DNA of 64,000 nt from an uncultured Muribaculaceae bacterium (lineage in GTDB: Bacteria > Bacteroidota > Bacteroidia > Bacteroidales > Muribaculaceae). The notes beneath the pieces are model-generated. The model ran no database searches. It was not told where the DNA came from and worked only from the letters and a program-made list of their open reading frames with translations. The position numbers and the translations under genes were made by a program. The stretch covers positions 124,001 through 188,000 of the forward strand of contig CAJUAF010000003.1 in assembly GCA_910584365.1 (NCBI GenBank). Reading direction: 5' to 3'. Below are positions 44,330 through 54,279 of this stretch, piece after piece. Numbering within the stretch: position 1 is the stretch's first letter; each line of letters opens with the position of its first letter.

Positions 44330-46375
44330 TTATTTCGTCAGGGGGGAATAGTCGCGGGAATAGCGGAGCATCTGGGGAAGGTAATCTTCGGTGTATTCTA
44401 CCCGAATGTCGGCGATCTTTTCCTCGTCGGCCGTAGGATTGCCCTGGGCGTCAACTCCGTAATATACCGGATTGACAAATCCCTTGTAAGGGGCGATGTC
44501 GAGATGGGCGTAACGGTCGAGAACCTCCTTGTGGAGAGCGGGGTCGATCTTGACGGCATATTTTTCGACCAGTTCTTCCCCGGCGGCATAGTCTCCTTCG
44601 CTCTTTATGCGCTGGATCTCACTGAGGAGTTCACCGAAGAGTTCGCGCAGACGGTTGTAGTCATTGATTTTAACGAAAGTCTTGCCATCAATGTTTACCA
44701 TTTCCACCACATTGTCGGTTTTGCCATGTTCCATGGCCCATTCGGCGATGAGCTTGCGGTTGCGCATATGGGCTTCCTCGACATCCTTGCCCGGTTCGAT
44801 ACGCATCAGCTGGGTCATCAGCCCGTTGAGCATATATTTATAATATTCGGCCTTGTAGGCATCGGGATTGTCGAGCAGACCGAGTTCAATGAGCTTGGGG
44901 TCGGCCAGATAATAGAGAGCGAAGAGATCGGCGCGGGTCTCCTCCAGGGTGGAGCCGTGGGCTTTCAGGGCATCGGGGTCTACTCCGGGGAGGAGACGGC
45001 CCGATCCGTGGCCGAGACATTCGTGGAGGTCGGTGTGGAGATTGTCCGTGATGAACAGATACTTGTCGAGTAGTTCGCGGGTCGGGGCGTCGATTACGAA
45101 TTCCTCGTTGAAACCGTCGCCGTGAGAAGCATCGTCATACGCACGGGTGATATTCTCGATCGTCACCGATTTCGAGCCGTGGGCGGCGCGGATCCAGTTG
45201 GCGTTCGGAAGATTAATGCCGATGGGAGTGGCAGGATAAGCGTCGCCGGCCAGAATTGCGGCATTGATTACCTTGGCGCTGACCCCCTTGACTTCCGGCT
45301 TGCGGAAGCGCGGATCGACAGGGGAGTGGTCCTCGAACCACTGGGCGTTGGCTGCCAGCGTTTTGGTGCGGGCCGATGCCTTCTCGTCGCGGAAATTGAC
45401 GATGGATTCCCAGGAACCGGTCATCCCCAGGGGGTCGCCGTAGCTTTCGATGAAACCGTTGATGAAATCGACCTGAGAATCGGTATCTTCGGTCCAGAGA
45501 ATCGAATAGCTGTCGAAAAGACGCAGGTCTCCGGTGCGGTAGAACTTTATAAGTTCTTCGATCACAGCGGCCTGCTCGGGAGATTCGGCATATTTCTTCG
45601 CCTTTTCGAGATTAGCCACGATTTTTTCGATAGCCTCGGAGTAATACCCTCCCAGACGATAGACCTGCTCGGTCACCTTCCCGTCCGGTCTTTTTACAAC
45701 ACGGGCGTTAAGTCCGTAGGAGACAGGTGTAAGGTCGGTGGTATCTTTCAGTGCGGTGTAATATGCTTCCACTTCCGGCTGGGTCACACCTTCATAAAAG
45801 TTGCAGGCGGAAGTCTGTATAAGGTCCTCGCCGGCAGCCTGGTTGACACGTTTGGCATTGAACTGCGGGTCAAATATCAGGCGGTAGAGAGTCTGGAGTG
45901 AATCGTCATTGAAACGTTCAGGATGCTTGGCCGCCACACGGGAGGCCTCCCCGGCGAACCAGTCCCGGGAAAAGCCCGGAACGAATTTGTCCATCGAATA
46001 ATGGTGATGGACACCGTTGCCGAACTCAACCTGCTTGAGATATTTCAGGAAAGCCTTGTATTCGGGGTTATTCTTGTCTCCGGTATAACCGGTATATACT
46101 TCTTCGAGAAGCTGGCGCAAGGGGAGATTGTAACGACCGTTCTGGTCCCAGAGGATGTCGCGCCCCTGGAGGGCGGCTTCCGTCAGATAATATATGAGTT
46201 TCTTCTGATTGAGCGAGAGATTCTCGAAACCGGGCACTACGTAGCGTAATACCTCTATGTCGGCGAAACGGTCTACTACCGTTCCCGAAGGATTGCTTGG
46301 GTCAAGGGCATTTGCCATAGCGGAGGAGGCGGTCGCCAGAATAGTGGCTACCGCGATGGATTTATGGAGTTTCAT
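44330..46375 (-). CDS. M49-family dipeptidyl peptidase III-like zinc peptidase
   Basis: 681 residues from MKLHKSIAVATI, which begins a signal peptide ending ANA. The HECLGH zinc motif of the M49 type is at about 451-456, and the second Glu in LEETRADLF near 477-482. Removes dipeptides from peptide N-termini; the signal peptide suggests periplasmic action, unlike most cytoplasmic family members. It stands between an rRNA-methyltransferase gene and DUF4290 with short gaps (63 and 44 bp), so cotranscription is possible. Confidence 0.9.
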   Translation of the reverse strand: MKLHKSIAVATILATASSAMANALDPSNPSGTVVDRFADIEVLRYVVPGFENLSLNQKKLIYYLTEAALQGRDILWDQNGRYNLPLRQLLEEVYTGYTGDKNNPEYKAFLKYLKQVEFGNGVHHHYSMDKFVPGFSRDWFAGEASRVAAKHPERFNDDSLQTLYRLIFDPQFNAKRVNQAAGEDLIQTSACNFYEGVTQPEVEAYYTALKDTTDLTPVSYGLNARVVKRPDGKVTEQVYRLGGYYSEAIEKIVANLEKAKKYAESPEQAAVIEELIKFYRTGDLRLFDSYSILWTEDTDSQVDFINGFIESYGDPLGMTGSWESIVNFRDEKASARTKTLAANAQWFEDHSPVDPRFRKPEVKGVSAKVINAAILAGDAYPATPIGINLPNANWIRAAHGSKSVTIENITRAYDDASHGDGFNEEFVIDAPTRELLDKYLFITDNLHTDLHECLGHGSGRLLPGVDPDALKAHGSTLEETRADLFALYYLADPKLIELGLLDNPDAYKAEYYKYMLNGLMTQLMRIEPGKDVEEAHMRNRKLIAEWAMEHGKTDNVVEMVNIDGKTFVKINDYNRLRELFGELLSEIQRIKSEGDYAAGEELVEKYAVKIDPALHKEVLDRYAHLDIAPYKGFVNPVYYGVDAQGNPTADEEKIADIRVEYTEDYLPQMLRYSRDYSPLTK

Positions 46376-46438
46376 ATCAAAAAAGTTCGACATAATGGTT
46401 GTTTCTGAACGAAGGATAGCGGGGCCGGCGCATTAGTC

Positions 46439-47620
46439 TCACTCAACATAAAGAACCAGCCCCTTGAGGTATTCCCCTTCGGGATGGTAGATGTTGACGG
46501 GGTGGTCGGCCGGCTGGGTCAGCTGATGCAGGATGCGGATTTTCCTGCCGCTCTGGGCGGCCGCGGAAAATACCGCCAGGCGGAACTGCTCGCGGCTTAC
46601 GGCCTGGGAGCAGGAAAACGTGAACAGTATGCTCCCGGGAGCCATTTTCTCCATTGCCTTGAAATTCAGCTTCTGATAGCCACGCAGGGCATTACGCAGG
46701 GCGCTCCGGTGCTTGGCGAACGCGGGGGGATCAAGAACGACAAGATCGTAGGTTCCGCTTTCCATCCGGTCAAGAAACTTGAAGGCGTCTTCGGCGAAAG
46801 ACTTATGGCGTCCGTCGCCGGGAAAATTCAGCGCTATGTTGGCATCTGTCAGGGTGACGGCTTTCTCCGACGAGTCGACCGAATGGACAAGCTCGGCCCC
46901 TCCTCTCATTGCATAGACAGAGAATCCGCCGGTATAACAGAACATATTCAGGACCTTCCGCCCACAGCTGTAATGCTGGAGCAGACGGCGGTTGTCGCGC
47001 TGGTCCACGAAAAAGCCGGTTTTCTGGCCACGCAGCCAGTCGATATTGAACTTCAGTCCGTTTTCCAGCGCCTCATTGCCGACGTAACCTCCTATTATAT
47101 AGTCGTTGCGCGGATCAAGACGGGCCTTGAACGGGAGAGTGGTCTCCGATTTGTAATAAACGTTTTCCACGCCGAGGCCGGGAATCTTTATCAGTTCGGC
47201 GGCTATTGTCCGGCGTGCATAGTGCATACCCGGTGAGTGGGCCTGGACTACGGCCGTGGGGCCATAGATGTCAACGACCAGACCGGGGAGGAAGTCCCCT
47301 TCGCCGTGGACAAGGCGGAAAGCGTTGTTGTCCGGGCGCTGCAGTCCGAGGGCCTGACGCAGACGGAACGCTTCCCCGAGTCGCTCGGCGAAAAACGATT
47401 CATCAATCGTGCGGTCGGAAAAGTCCAGTATTCTGACGGCGATGGATCCTATCTGATAATGTCCGACACCGATAAATCTGCCGTCAGAGGCTTCCACCCC
47501 TACAATGTCGCCCTCCTCGATTCCGTCGGGAATACAGTCGGCGAGCGCCCCGGAGAATACCCAGGGATGGAATCTGTCGAGCGATTCCTCTTTGCCTTTC
47601 TTTAATCGAAGTACCTTCAT
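46439..47620 (-). CDS. Class I SAM-dependent rRNA methyltransferase, RlmI-like
   Basis: 393 residues from MKVLRLKKGKEESLDRFHPWVFSGAL, the typical PUA-domain start; an upstream open frame of 22 codons is unlikely. The PUA domain (1-75) precedes an RFM domain and a SAM-binding domain with NMFCYTGGFSVYAMRGGAE and the catalytic DPPAFAKHRSAL motif; FTFSCSQAVSREQF follows. It methylates a cytosine of 23S rRNA or a related site. 37 bp after rseP. Confidence 0.9.
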   Translation of the reverse strand: MKVLRLKKGKEESLDRFHPWVFSGALADCIPDGIEEGDIVGVEASDGRFIGVGHYQIGSIAVRILDFSDRTIDESFFAERLGEAFRLRQALGLQRPDNNAFRLVHGEGDFLPGLVVDIYGPTAVVQAHSPGMHYARRTIAAELIKIPGLGVENVYYKSETTLPFKARLDPRNDYIIGGYVGNEALENGLKFNIDWLRGQKTGFFVDQRDNRRLLQHYSCGRKVLNMFCYTGGFSVYAMRGGAELVHSVDSSEKAVTLTDANIALNFPGDGRHKSFAEDAFKFLDRMESGTYDLVVLDPPAFAKHRSALRNALRGYQKLNFKAMEKMAPGSILFTFSCSQAVSREQFRLAVFSAAAQSGRKIRILHQLTQPADHPVNIYHPEGEYLKGLVLYVE

Positions 47621-47657
47621 TTGTCTGTCGGTGATATGATGCTGTTTCCGGAAGCCG

Positions 47658-48980
47658 TTATTTGATAAGGAAACGGTAGATGTCATTGAAATTGGCGTAG
47701 ATCAGCAGGGCCAGCAGGAAGAACATACCCGCAACCTGAGCCCGCTCAAGGAACTTGTCGGAAGGTTTGCGGCGCGTGATGACTTCCCACAGCAGGAAGG
47801 CGACATGGCCTCCGTCAAGTGCCGGAATCGGAAGAAGATTCATGAACGCCAGGATGATTGACAGGAAGGCTGTCATTTCCCAGAACGTGCGCCAGTCCCA
47901 TTTGGCGGGGAACATATTGCCTATGGCTCCGAAACCGCCGATTGACTCGGCGCCCTGTTTCGAGAACAGATGCTTGAGGGAGCCGACGTATGTGACCAGC
48001 ATACCGGTCCCGTTGGAGATTCCGACCGGTATAGCCTGGAAGAAGCCGTAACGGGTGGTGTCGCAGACGAAGACCTCCATGGGCGCTTTCAGGCCGAAGC
48101 CGAGTTTGCCGGCCTCGGTGGGAGTGGCGGTGACCGAGAGAGTATCGCTGCCGCGGAGCAGTCCTACGGGTACCGGTTTTCCGGCGGCTGCCGTCAGGGC
48201 TTCCGAAAGTTCGCCGTATGAGGGCGTAGCGATATTGTTTACCGAGATTATCCTGTCTCCTTCGAGAATTCCCGCTTTTTCAGCCGGTTCGCCGGGCATT
48301 ATGGTTTTGACGAATACCGGAATACGGAAAGCCATGAACCCCTTTTCTGGATCAAGGCGCTCGATGGCATTGGCGGGCAGGGAGATGTCGACCGTGTCAT
48401 GGTGATTGCGCAGTACAGTAACTGTTTTTGCCTCGAGAAGGGTAAAAAGGTGGCCGCGGTCATTCTGGTCGAGTTTCCGGCCGTCGGCGGCAAGGATAAT
48501 GTCACCGGTGCGGAATCCCAGCTCGATTGCTTCGGGAGTGAAGTCCATCCCTTCATAAGCGTTCTCGTAGGGGATAGTCTTCTCCCCCCAGTACCAGGCG
48601 ATTCCGGCGTAGATGATTATGGCAAGAATAAAATTGTTGAGTACACCGCCGGTCATCACCAGCAGACGCTGCCATGCCGGTTTTACACGGAATTCATCGG
48701 GTTTCGGAGGAAGAGCCATCTGCTCCTTATCCATCGACTCGTCGATCATACCGGCGATTTTCACGTAGCCTCCGAGCGGAAGCCATCCTATGCCGTATTC
48801 CGTATCGCTGTTTTTGGGTTTCCACTTAAAAGGAGTAAACCAGGGGTTGAAGAAAAGATAGAATTTTTCAACTCTGATTTTGAATATTCTCGCCCAGATG
48901 AAATGGCCGAACTCATGGATGATTACCAGAAGCGCAAGGGCTGCTATCAGCTGGGCGGCTTTTATGAGAAATGTTTCCAT
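47658..48980 (-). CDS. rseP: Site-2 intramembrane metalloprotease RseP
   Basis: 440 residues. The zinc motif HEFGH is at 22-26 in the first transmembrane helix. Two PDZ-type regions follow, one with LIAADGRKLDQ-like sequence (DIILAADGRKLDQ) and one with EGDRIISVNNIATPSYGEL. The second active site motif NLLPIPALDGGH is near residue 385. It cleaves anti-sigma factors or remnant signal peptides in the inner membrane. Second gene of a dxr-rseP-methyltransferase cluster, a common order in bacteria. Confidence 0.95.
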   Translation of the reverse strand: METFLIKAAQLIAALALLVIIHEFGHFIWARIFKIRVEKFYLFFNPWFTPFKWKPKNSDTEYGIGWLPLGGYVKIAGMIDESMDKEQMALPPKPDEFRVKPAWQRLLVMTGGVLNNFILAIIIYAGIAWYWGEKTIPYENAYEGMDFTPEAIELGFRTGDIILAADGRKLDQNDRGHLFTLLEAKTVTVLRNHHDTVDISLPANAIERLDPEKGFMAFRIPVFVKTIMPGEPAEKAGILEGDRIISVNNIATPSYGELSEALTAAAGKPVPVGLLRGSDTLSVTATPTEAGKLGFGLKAPMEVFVCDTTRYGFFQAIPVGISNGTGMLVTYVGSLKHLFSKQGAESIGGFGAIGNMFPAKWDWRTFWEMTAFLSIILAFMNLLPIPALDGGHVAFLLWEVITRRKPSDKFLERAQVAGMFFLLALLIYANFNDIYRFLIK

Positions 48981-49011
48981 TGTCGATTTTGTCAGATTAA
49001 ATAACAGAGAC

Positions 49012-50223
49012 TTAAGCCTTTATGATTGTGCTGCCGCAGGCTTCAGCCATCGCCTTGACTCGACGGCGCGTTGCGGCGTTGCAGGCCACGTAGTCCTCAT
49101 ATTCCGGCGATGCGATATTTTCGGTAAAGGTCTCCACTGCCTCGCGGATAAGGGGATAGATGTCGGTGAAGCGTATCTGCTCTTTAAGGAAAGCCCCTAC
49201 GGCGATTTCGTTGGCGGCATTGATGACGCAGGGAATCAATCCTCCGCGCTCCAGAGCCAGATGGGCCAGCGTTATGCCGGGAAAACGTTCCGTGTCCGGA
49301 GCTTCAAAAGTTAGCTGCGACATTGCTTCCAGGGTGAGGCCCGGAGCGGAAGTCACGGGTCGGGTAGCTCCCGAGAGAGCATAGCGTATCGGGCCGCGCA
49401 TATCGGGGACTCCGAGCTGAGCCTTGACCGAACCATCCTTGAATTCCACCATCGAATGAACTATCGACTGGGGATGCACGACGGCCATTATTTTTTCCGG
49501 TTCCACTCCGAACAGCCATCTAGCCTCGATAATTTCGAACGCTTTGTTGAGCATCGTCGCGGAGTCGACGGTGATTTTCGCTCCCATCGACCAGTTGGGA
49601 TGATGCAGGGCGTCAGCCAGTGTGGCCGATGCGATGCGCTGGTGGCTCCATGTGCGGAAAGGTCCTCCGGAGGCTGTGATTATCAGCCGTCTTACCCGGG
49701 ATACATCTTCCCCGACCAGGCATTGATAAATGGCCGAATGCTCGGAGTCTACGGGGAGGATGCGGGACGCGCTCCCACGCAGCCGGCGCGTTACCAGGTC
49801 ACCGGCCACGACAAGGGTCTCCTTGTTCGCCAGGGCTATTTCTTTTCCGGCCCCGATGGCGGCCAGTGTGGGCGCCAGGCCGCTGTAACCGACAGTCGCT
49901 GTGACCACCGTGTCCACTTCCGGAAGCGTCATGGCCTCGATTACGGCTTCCTGGCCGCAAAGAGCCTCTATGCCCGAGCCGGCAAGGAGTTCATTCAGCC
50001 GTCGGCCGGCTTCCTCGCTGGCTATTACCGCGCGCAGCGGACGCCATCTGAGGGCTTGCGCCGCCAGTTCCTCGGCATTGCTTCCCGCCACCAGTACGAC
50101 TGGCCGGAAACTGTCGGGATATTCCCGGCATACATCCAGCGTCTGACGCCCGATGGATCCGGTCGAGCCGAGAACGGCTATCCTTTTTATTTTATGTGGA
50201 GTATCTGATTGATTTATTTTCAT
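49012..50223 (-). CDS. dxr: 1-deoxy-D-xylulose 5-phosphate reductoisomerase
   Basis: 403 residues. The NADPH site VLGSTGSIGRQTLDV is at 17-31; PVDSEHSAIYQCL, ITASGGPFRTW and HPNWSMGAKITVDSATMLNKAFE, EARWLFGVEPEKIMAVVHPQSIVHSMVEF complete the active site. It makes MEP, committing flux to the MEP isoprenoid pathway. First gene of its cluster, behind a recognisable -7 box. Confidence 0.97.
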   Translation of the reverse strand: MKINQSDTPHKIKRIAVLGSTGSIGRQTLDVCREYPDSFRPVVLVAGSNAEELAAQALRWRPLRAVIASEEAGRRLNELLAGSGIEALCGQEAVIEAMTLPEVDTVVTATVGYSGLAPTLAAIGAGKEIALANKETLVVAGDLVTRRLRGSASRILPVDSEHSAIYQCLVGEDVSRVRRLIITASGGPFRTWSHQRIASATLADALHHPNWSMGAKITVDSATMLNKAFEIIEARWLFGVEPEKIMAVVHPQSIVHSMVEFKDGSVKAQLGVPDMRGPIRYALSGATRPVTSAPGLTLEAMSQLTFEAPDTERFPGITLAHLALERGGLIPCVINAANEIAVGAFLKEQIRFTDIYPLIREAVETFTENIASPEYEDYVACNAATRRRVKAMAEACGSTIIKA

Positions 50224-50292
50224 AACTTACGGATGGTAAAAGAATAGCCTGTGAGTCATTCTGGACCTTCAGGGCGCTGCCTTACCGAAACG

Positions 50293-50300
50293 CAAAGTTA
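50293..50300 (-). promoter_or_regulatory. -7 box of the dxr operon
   Basis: TAACTTTG on the minus strand, leader about 65 nt; a GTTG (one mismatch) lies at the -33 distance of 20 nt. Confidence 0.5.
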
Positions 50301-50370
50301 CATATTTTTTTTGATAACTGCAACTTCCGCAAGAGGTCACCGCTTCCCGGAAGAAAAGGGCGCAGGATGG

Positions 50371-51285
50371 CTATTCCTCCACGAAGGGAGAGAACATGAC
50401 GGTGGAGAGATATTTCTCGGCCCGGTCCGGGAAGACCACTACGATTGAGCTTCCTTTCGGGGCGGTCCGGGCAGTGTCGAGTGCGGCAATCATTGCTGCT
50501 CCGGAACTCATTCCCGCGAATATGCCCTCGCTGGCGATAATCTTCCGGGCCATGTCGATGGCTTCCTCGCTGGAGACCATCACCTGGCGGTCAATCAGCG
50601 CGGGATTGTAGATAGCCGGCACGATGGCTTCCTCCATATTTTTCAACCCCTGTATGTAATGGCCGCGCACGGGATGGGCGCAGACAATCCTGATGTCAGG
50701 CTTCAGGGCTTTCAGAAAGCGGGATATTCCCATGATTGTTCCGGAAGTTCCCAGGGCACAGACAAGATAGTCGATCCTGCCGCCTGACTGTGACCATATT
50801 TCCAGGGCTGTGTTCTCATAATGGGCAGTGTAGTTCGAGGCGTTACCGAACTGATCGGGCATGAAATACCTGCCTGGATTTTCCCTGCACAGCTGACGCG
50901 CTTTGCGGATGGCACCGTCTGTCCCTTCCTCTGCGGGAGTGAGGGTCACTCTGGCTCCGTAGGAACGGATTATGACACGTCTTTCGCGGGAGACTCCTTC
51001 GGACATTACAATCTCGACGTCATAGCCTTTTACCACGCCGAGCATCGCGAGTCCGATACCGGTATTGCCCGAGGTGGGTTCGATAATGGTCATCCCTTTG
51101 CGCAGACGCCCTGAATTCTCGGCGTCCTCGATCATTTTGAGGGCTATGCGGTCCTTGATGCTTCCGGTGGGGTTGAAACCTTCCACTTTGGCGAGGATTT
51201 CGACCCCTTCAACGTCATTGAGGCGGTTAATTCTTACCAGCGGGGTCGAGCCGATAGCCTCAAGAATATTTTCTTTTATATCCAT
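50371..51285 (-). CDS. Cysteine synthase (O-acetylserine sulfhydrylase)
   Basis: 304 residues from MDIKENILEAIGSTPLVRI. A GTG three codons upstream would make a GTGA overlap with the yccF stop and is also possible. The PLP lysine is in NPTGSIKDR (Lys44), the phosphate-binding loop is PTSGNTGIGLA, and GTSGTIMGISRFLK and GIFAGMSSGAAM follow. Makes cysteine from O-acetylserine and sulfide. CysK and CysM types cannot be separated surely. The last gene after yccF. Confidence 0.92.
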   Translation of the reverse strand: MDIKENILEAIGSTPLVRINRLNDVEGVEILAKVEGFNPTGSIKDRIALKMIEDAENSGRLRKGMTIIEPTSGNTGIGLAMLGVVKGYDVEIVMSEGVSRERRVIIRSYGARVTLTPAEEGTDGAIRKARQLCRENPGRYFMPDQFGNASNYTAHYENTALEIWSQSGGRIDYLVCALGTSGTIMGISRFLKALKPDIRIVCAHPVRGHYIQGLKNMEEAIVPAIYNPALIDRQVMVSSEEAIDMARKIIASEGIFAGMSSGAAMIAALDTARTAPKGSSIVVVFPDRAEKYLSTVMFSPFVEE

Positions 51286-51290
51286 GGGAT

Positions 51291-51659
51291 TCACTGAATT
51301 TCCTTACCGAAAGGGAAAAGAGCCAGGCGCATCAGCTTGAAATGCTGGAGGCCGAAAGGAATACCGATGATTGTGATGCAGAAGAGAATCCCCCAGCCAA
51401 GATGGGTTATCGCGATGGGGATTCCGCCGACGAACCACCAGATTATGTTCATGATTCCGGCCAGGCAGCCCGAAGGCCATCCTGCGGGAGCGACGGCCGT
51501 TCCGAAGGGCCATAGGGCAACGGCGGCCAGTTTCATTGTCTGCAGTCCGAACGGGATACCGATAACGGTAAGCATCATCAGTATGCTTGATATGGCATAT
51601 TCGATGGCGATCATCAGTCCGCCGAATATAAACCAGATGATATTCAACAGTGTATTCAT
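51291..51659 (-). CDS. YccF-domain inner-membrane protein
   Basis: 122 residues with two copies of the YccF motif: WFIFGGLMIAIEYAISSILMMLTVIGIPFGLQTMKLAAVALWPFG, and then WWFVGGIPIAITHLGWGILFCITIIGIPFGLQHFKLMRLALFPFG. Each copy has hydrophobic helices plus the IGIPFG turn. Function unknown. It lies 52 bp after dnaB, and its stop nearly touches the cysteine synthase start. Confidence 0.88.
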   Translation of the reverse strand: MNTLLNIIWFIFGGLMIAIEYAISSILMMLTVIGIPFGLQTMKLAAVALWPFGTAVAPAGWPSGCLAGIMNIIWWFVGGIPIAITHLGWGILFCITIIGIPFGLQHFKLMRLALFPFGKEIQ

Positions 51660-51711
51660 AATTCGTAAATTACGGATTTAATCGGGTGCCTCCGCACAAT
51701 CCACGGCCTGC

Positions 51712-53289
51712 TCAGAAAGGCGCTGGTTCGTCGGAGGAAGGGGCGGTAAGGTCGGCAGACCCTCCGGTGAAAGGGGTAGAACCGTCGGCGTAGGGGGATA
51801 AGGACGAATCTCCGCCGGCGGTATTCATCCGGGATGCCACGACCTCCTGAGTGGTGATATAATCCTCGTCCCAGTTCTGGAAACGGGCATACTGGTTGAC
51901 GAATCGCATCTTGACGTCATCGACCTTACCTGAACGGTGCTTGGCCACGATGAAAAGAGCCAGACCGCGGATGTCGTTCCCTTCGGCGTCTTCCGAACTG
52001 TGGGTATAATATTCCGGACGGTGTATAAAGCAGACGATGTCGGCGTCCTGCTCGATGGCCCCGGATTCGCGGAGGTCGCTGAGCTGGGGTCGCTTCGACT
52101 GGGAGTCGGTTCCGCGGCTCTCGACCGAGCGGTTCAGCTGCGACAGGGCGATAATCGGAATATTCAGCTCTTTGGCCAGCTGTTTGAGATTTCGGGAAAT
52201 CATGGACACCTCCTGTTCTCGCGAGCCGAATTTCATTCCGGAGGCGTTCATCAGCTGGAGGTAGTCGATGATGATTATCTTCACACCATGCTCGCGGACA
52301 AGACGCCGGGCCTTGGTCCTGAGTTCAAAGACCGACAGCGAGGGGGTGTCGTCGATAAAGAGGGGAGCGTTGTAGAGCGGTTTGACTCCGGCCATCAGCT
52401 TGTCCCAGTCGCCGGGGGTGAGGCGTCCGCTCTTGATTTTCTCGCCCTCCACTTCGCAGGCATTGGATATCAGACGATTCACAAGCTGGAGATTACTCAT
52501 TTCAAGTGAGAAGATGGCCGTGGGCGTGTTCAGGTCGATAGCCATATTCTTGGCCATGGAAAGCACGAAAGCCGTCTTTCCCATGGCGGGACGCGCGGCG
52601 ATGATGATAAGGTCGGAGTTCTGCCATCCGGAGGTCAGTTTGTCGAGCTCGTGGAATTTTGTCTCGAGGCCCGACAGACCCGATTCCCTGTTGGCCGCCG
52701 CCTCAATCTGGTCGAGAGCCTGACGGATGACGGGGTCAATCTGAGTGACATCTTTCTTTACATTCCGCTGGGAAATCTCGAACAGCTTTCCTTCCGCTTC
52801 CTGGAGAAGATCGTCGACATCATTGGATTCGTCGAAAGCCTTCTCTTCAATCTGAGCCGAGAAGTTGATAAGTTCGCGGGCGAGATATTTCTGGGCCACG
52901 ATGCGGGCGTGAAACTCCACGTGCGCTCCCGAGGCCACCCGGGCGGTCAGTTCGGAAATCGCAGCAGGGCCGCCTACAAGTTTCAGGTCGCCGTTGGCCC
53001 GGAGCTTCTGGGTGACGGTCAGCATATCGATTGACTGCTGGGAGGCGCCGAGCTGCTGTATGGCCTCATATATCTTCTGGTGACCGGGGTCATAGAAGCA
53101 CTCCGGCTTGAGGATGTCGCAGACTGTGGTGTAAGCGTCTTTTTCGAGCATCAGGGCGCCCAGGACGGCCTGTTCTACTTCCAGGTCACGGGGAGCCACG
53201 CGCCCCTCGCGTTCAAGGAGCTGCTGCTGGTTGCGGCGCGCGTCGCTGTAATTGCCGCGCCGCTGGTATGTGTTGCTGGTTTCTGCCAT
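51712..53289 (-). CDS. dnaB: Replicative DNA helicase DnaB
   Basis: 525 residues. The N-terminal domain (about 35-135, LEVEQAVLGALMLEKDAYTTVCDIL) precedes the RecA-type domain with Walker A ARPAMGKTAF, Walker B IIIIDYLQLM, the QLNR motif (ALSQLNRSVE) and RESGAIEQDADIV. The C-terminus is a disordered Ser/Pro/Thr tail (residues about 480-525). Drives replication fork unwinding. Followed by yccF and the cysteine synthase on the same strand. Confidence 0.96.
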   Translation of the reverse strand: MAETSNTYQRRGNYSDARRNQQQLLEREGRVAPRDLEVEQAVLGALMLEKDAYTTVCDILKPECFYDPGHQKIYEAIQQLGASQQSIDMLTVTQKLRANGDLKLVGGPAAISELTARVASGAHVEFHARIVAQKYLARELINFSAQIEEKAFDESNDVDDLLQEAEGKLFEISQRNVKKDVTQIDPVIRQALDQIEAAANRESGLSGLETKFHELDKLTSGWQNSDLIIIAARPAMGKTAFVLSMAKNMAIDLNTPTAIFSLEMSNLQLVNRLISNACEVEGEKIKSGRLTPGDWDKLMAGVKPLYNAPLFIDDTPSLSVFELRTKARRLVREHGVKIIIIDYLQLMNASGMKFGSREQEVSMISRNLKQLAKELNIPIIALSQLNRSVESRGTDSQSKRPQLSDLRESGAIEQDADIVCFIHRPEYYTHSSEDAEGNDIRGLALFIVAKHRSGKVDDVKMRFVNQYARFQNWDEDYITTQEVVASRMNTAGGDSSLSPYADGSTPFTGGSADLTAPSSDEPAPF

Positions 53290-53351
53290 AAATGATTGGT
53301 TTGATCCCCCGGAGGGGATTGCCAGGAGAGAGCCGATGATATTACAGTGGT

Positions 53352-54221
53352 TTACAGGGAATCGTAAGACGGGGAGAACGTATCCCCCTGGAGCGGGTCA
53401 CCGGTGCGGATACCCCGCGACAGCCATGCCACACGCTGCGACGAGCGGCCATGATTGAAGCTGTCGGGCATCTCCCGGCCGGTGGCCTTGCGCTGAAGGT
53501 AATCGTCGCCGATTTTCGATGCGGCGTTTATCGCGTTCTCCACATCGCCTGGTTCCAGGGAGCCGAACATCGCGTTGTCCCGGTTGGCCCAGACGCCGGC
53601 ATAGAAATCAGCCTGAAGTTCGAGGCGCACACTTATACGGTTGGATTCCCTCTCCGGAAGCCGGGCCATCTGTTCGTGGGCCTGGTCGAGAGTGCCGAGC
53701 AGGTGTTGTACGTGGTGTCCTACCTCGTGGGCGATCACGTAAGCGTAAGCGAAATCTCCGGAGGCTCCTATCTGGCTCTGCATCTGCTTGAAGAAATCAA
53801 GGTCGATATAGACCGTTTCGTCGGCCGAACAGTAGAACGGACCGACCTGCGACGTTGCATTGCCGCAGCCTGACTGAACCGCGCCGGTGAACAGCACAAG
53901 TTTCGGACACCGATATTCGCCCCAGCCCTGTTTCCTGAACTCGGCGGTCCAGACATCTTCGGTTCCGGCCAGCACTTTGGATGCGAGGTCGGCCAGGCGT
54001 TCATCCTCCGCGTCGGGCTGATAGTCCTGTGTGGCGTAGGAGGTATTGCCTGCCTGGTTGAGTACTGTGCCGAGTACGTCGCCCATGTCGCCCCCGCTCA
54101 GGAGGGTGATGATTCCGGCTACGATTACTCCGATGATTCCGCCGCCGATGCCGACAGTGCGCCCCGAAAGGCCCCTGCGGTCGCTGACATTGCTGCTTCT
54201 GCGTCTTCCGTCAAGTCTCAT
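53352..54221 (-). CDS. YpfJ-type neutral zinc metallopeptidase
   Basis: 289 residues from MRLDGRRRSSNVSDRRG; the frame is open upstream, but only across a promoter. One transmembrane helix (VGIGGGIIGVIVAGIITLLSG, about 22-42) is followed by a periplasmic domain with zinc motif HEVGHHVQHLL (about 175-185), YIDLDFFKQMQ, LQADFYAGVWA (third ligand) and RVAWLSRGIRTG near the end. A membrane-anchored peptidase of unknown substrate. Single gene upstream of dnaB, 62 bp apart. Confidence 0.9.
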   Translation of the reverse strand: MRLDGRRRSSNVSDRRGLSGRTVGIGGGIIGVIVAGIITLLSGGDMGDVLGTVLNQAGNTSYATQDYQPDAEDERLADLASKVLAGTEDVWTAEFRKQGWGEYRCPKLVLFTGAVQSGCGNATSQVGPFYCSADETVYIDLDFFKQMQSQIGASGDFAYAYVIAHEVGHHVQHLLGTLDQAHEQMARLPERESNRISVRLELQADFYAGVWANRDNAMFGSLEPGDVENAINAASKIGDDYLQRKATGREMPDSFNHGRSSQRVAWLSRGIRTGDPLQGDTFSPSYDSL

Positions 54222-54271
54222 TGTTTCGTGAAGATTAGTATCATTGTACTGTCCGGGATAATATTTAAGGA

Positions 54272-54279
54272 CAAAGTTA
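54272..54279 (-). promoter_or_regulatory. -7 box of the metallopeptidase gene
   Basis: TAACTTTG on the minus strand, leader about 45 nt. It lies inside the open frame upstream of the chosen start and so supports that start. No TTTG at -33. On the plus strand nadE has only a weak box (TAACTTCG, 54302-54309). Confidence 0.45.
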
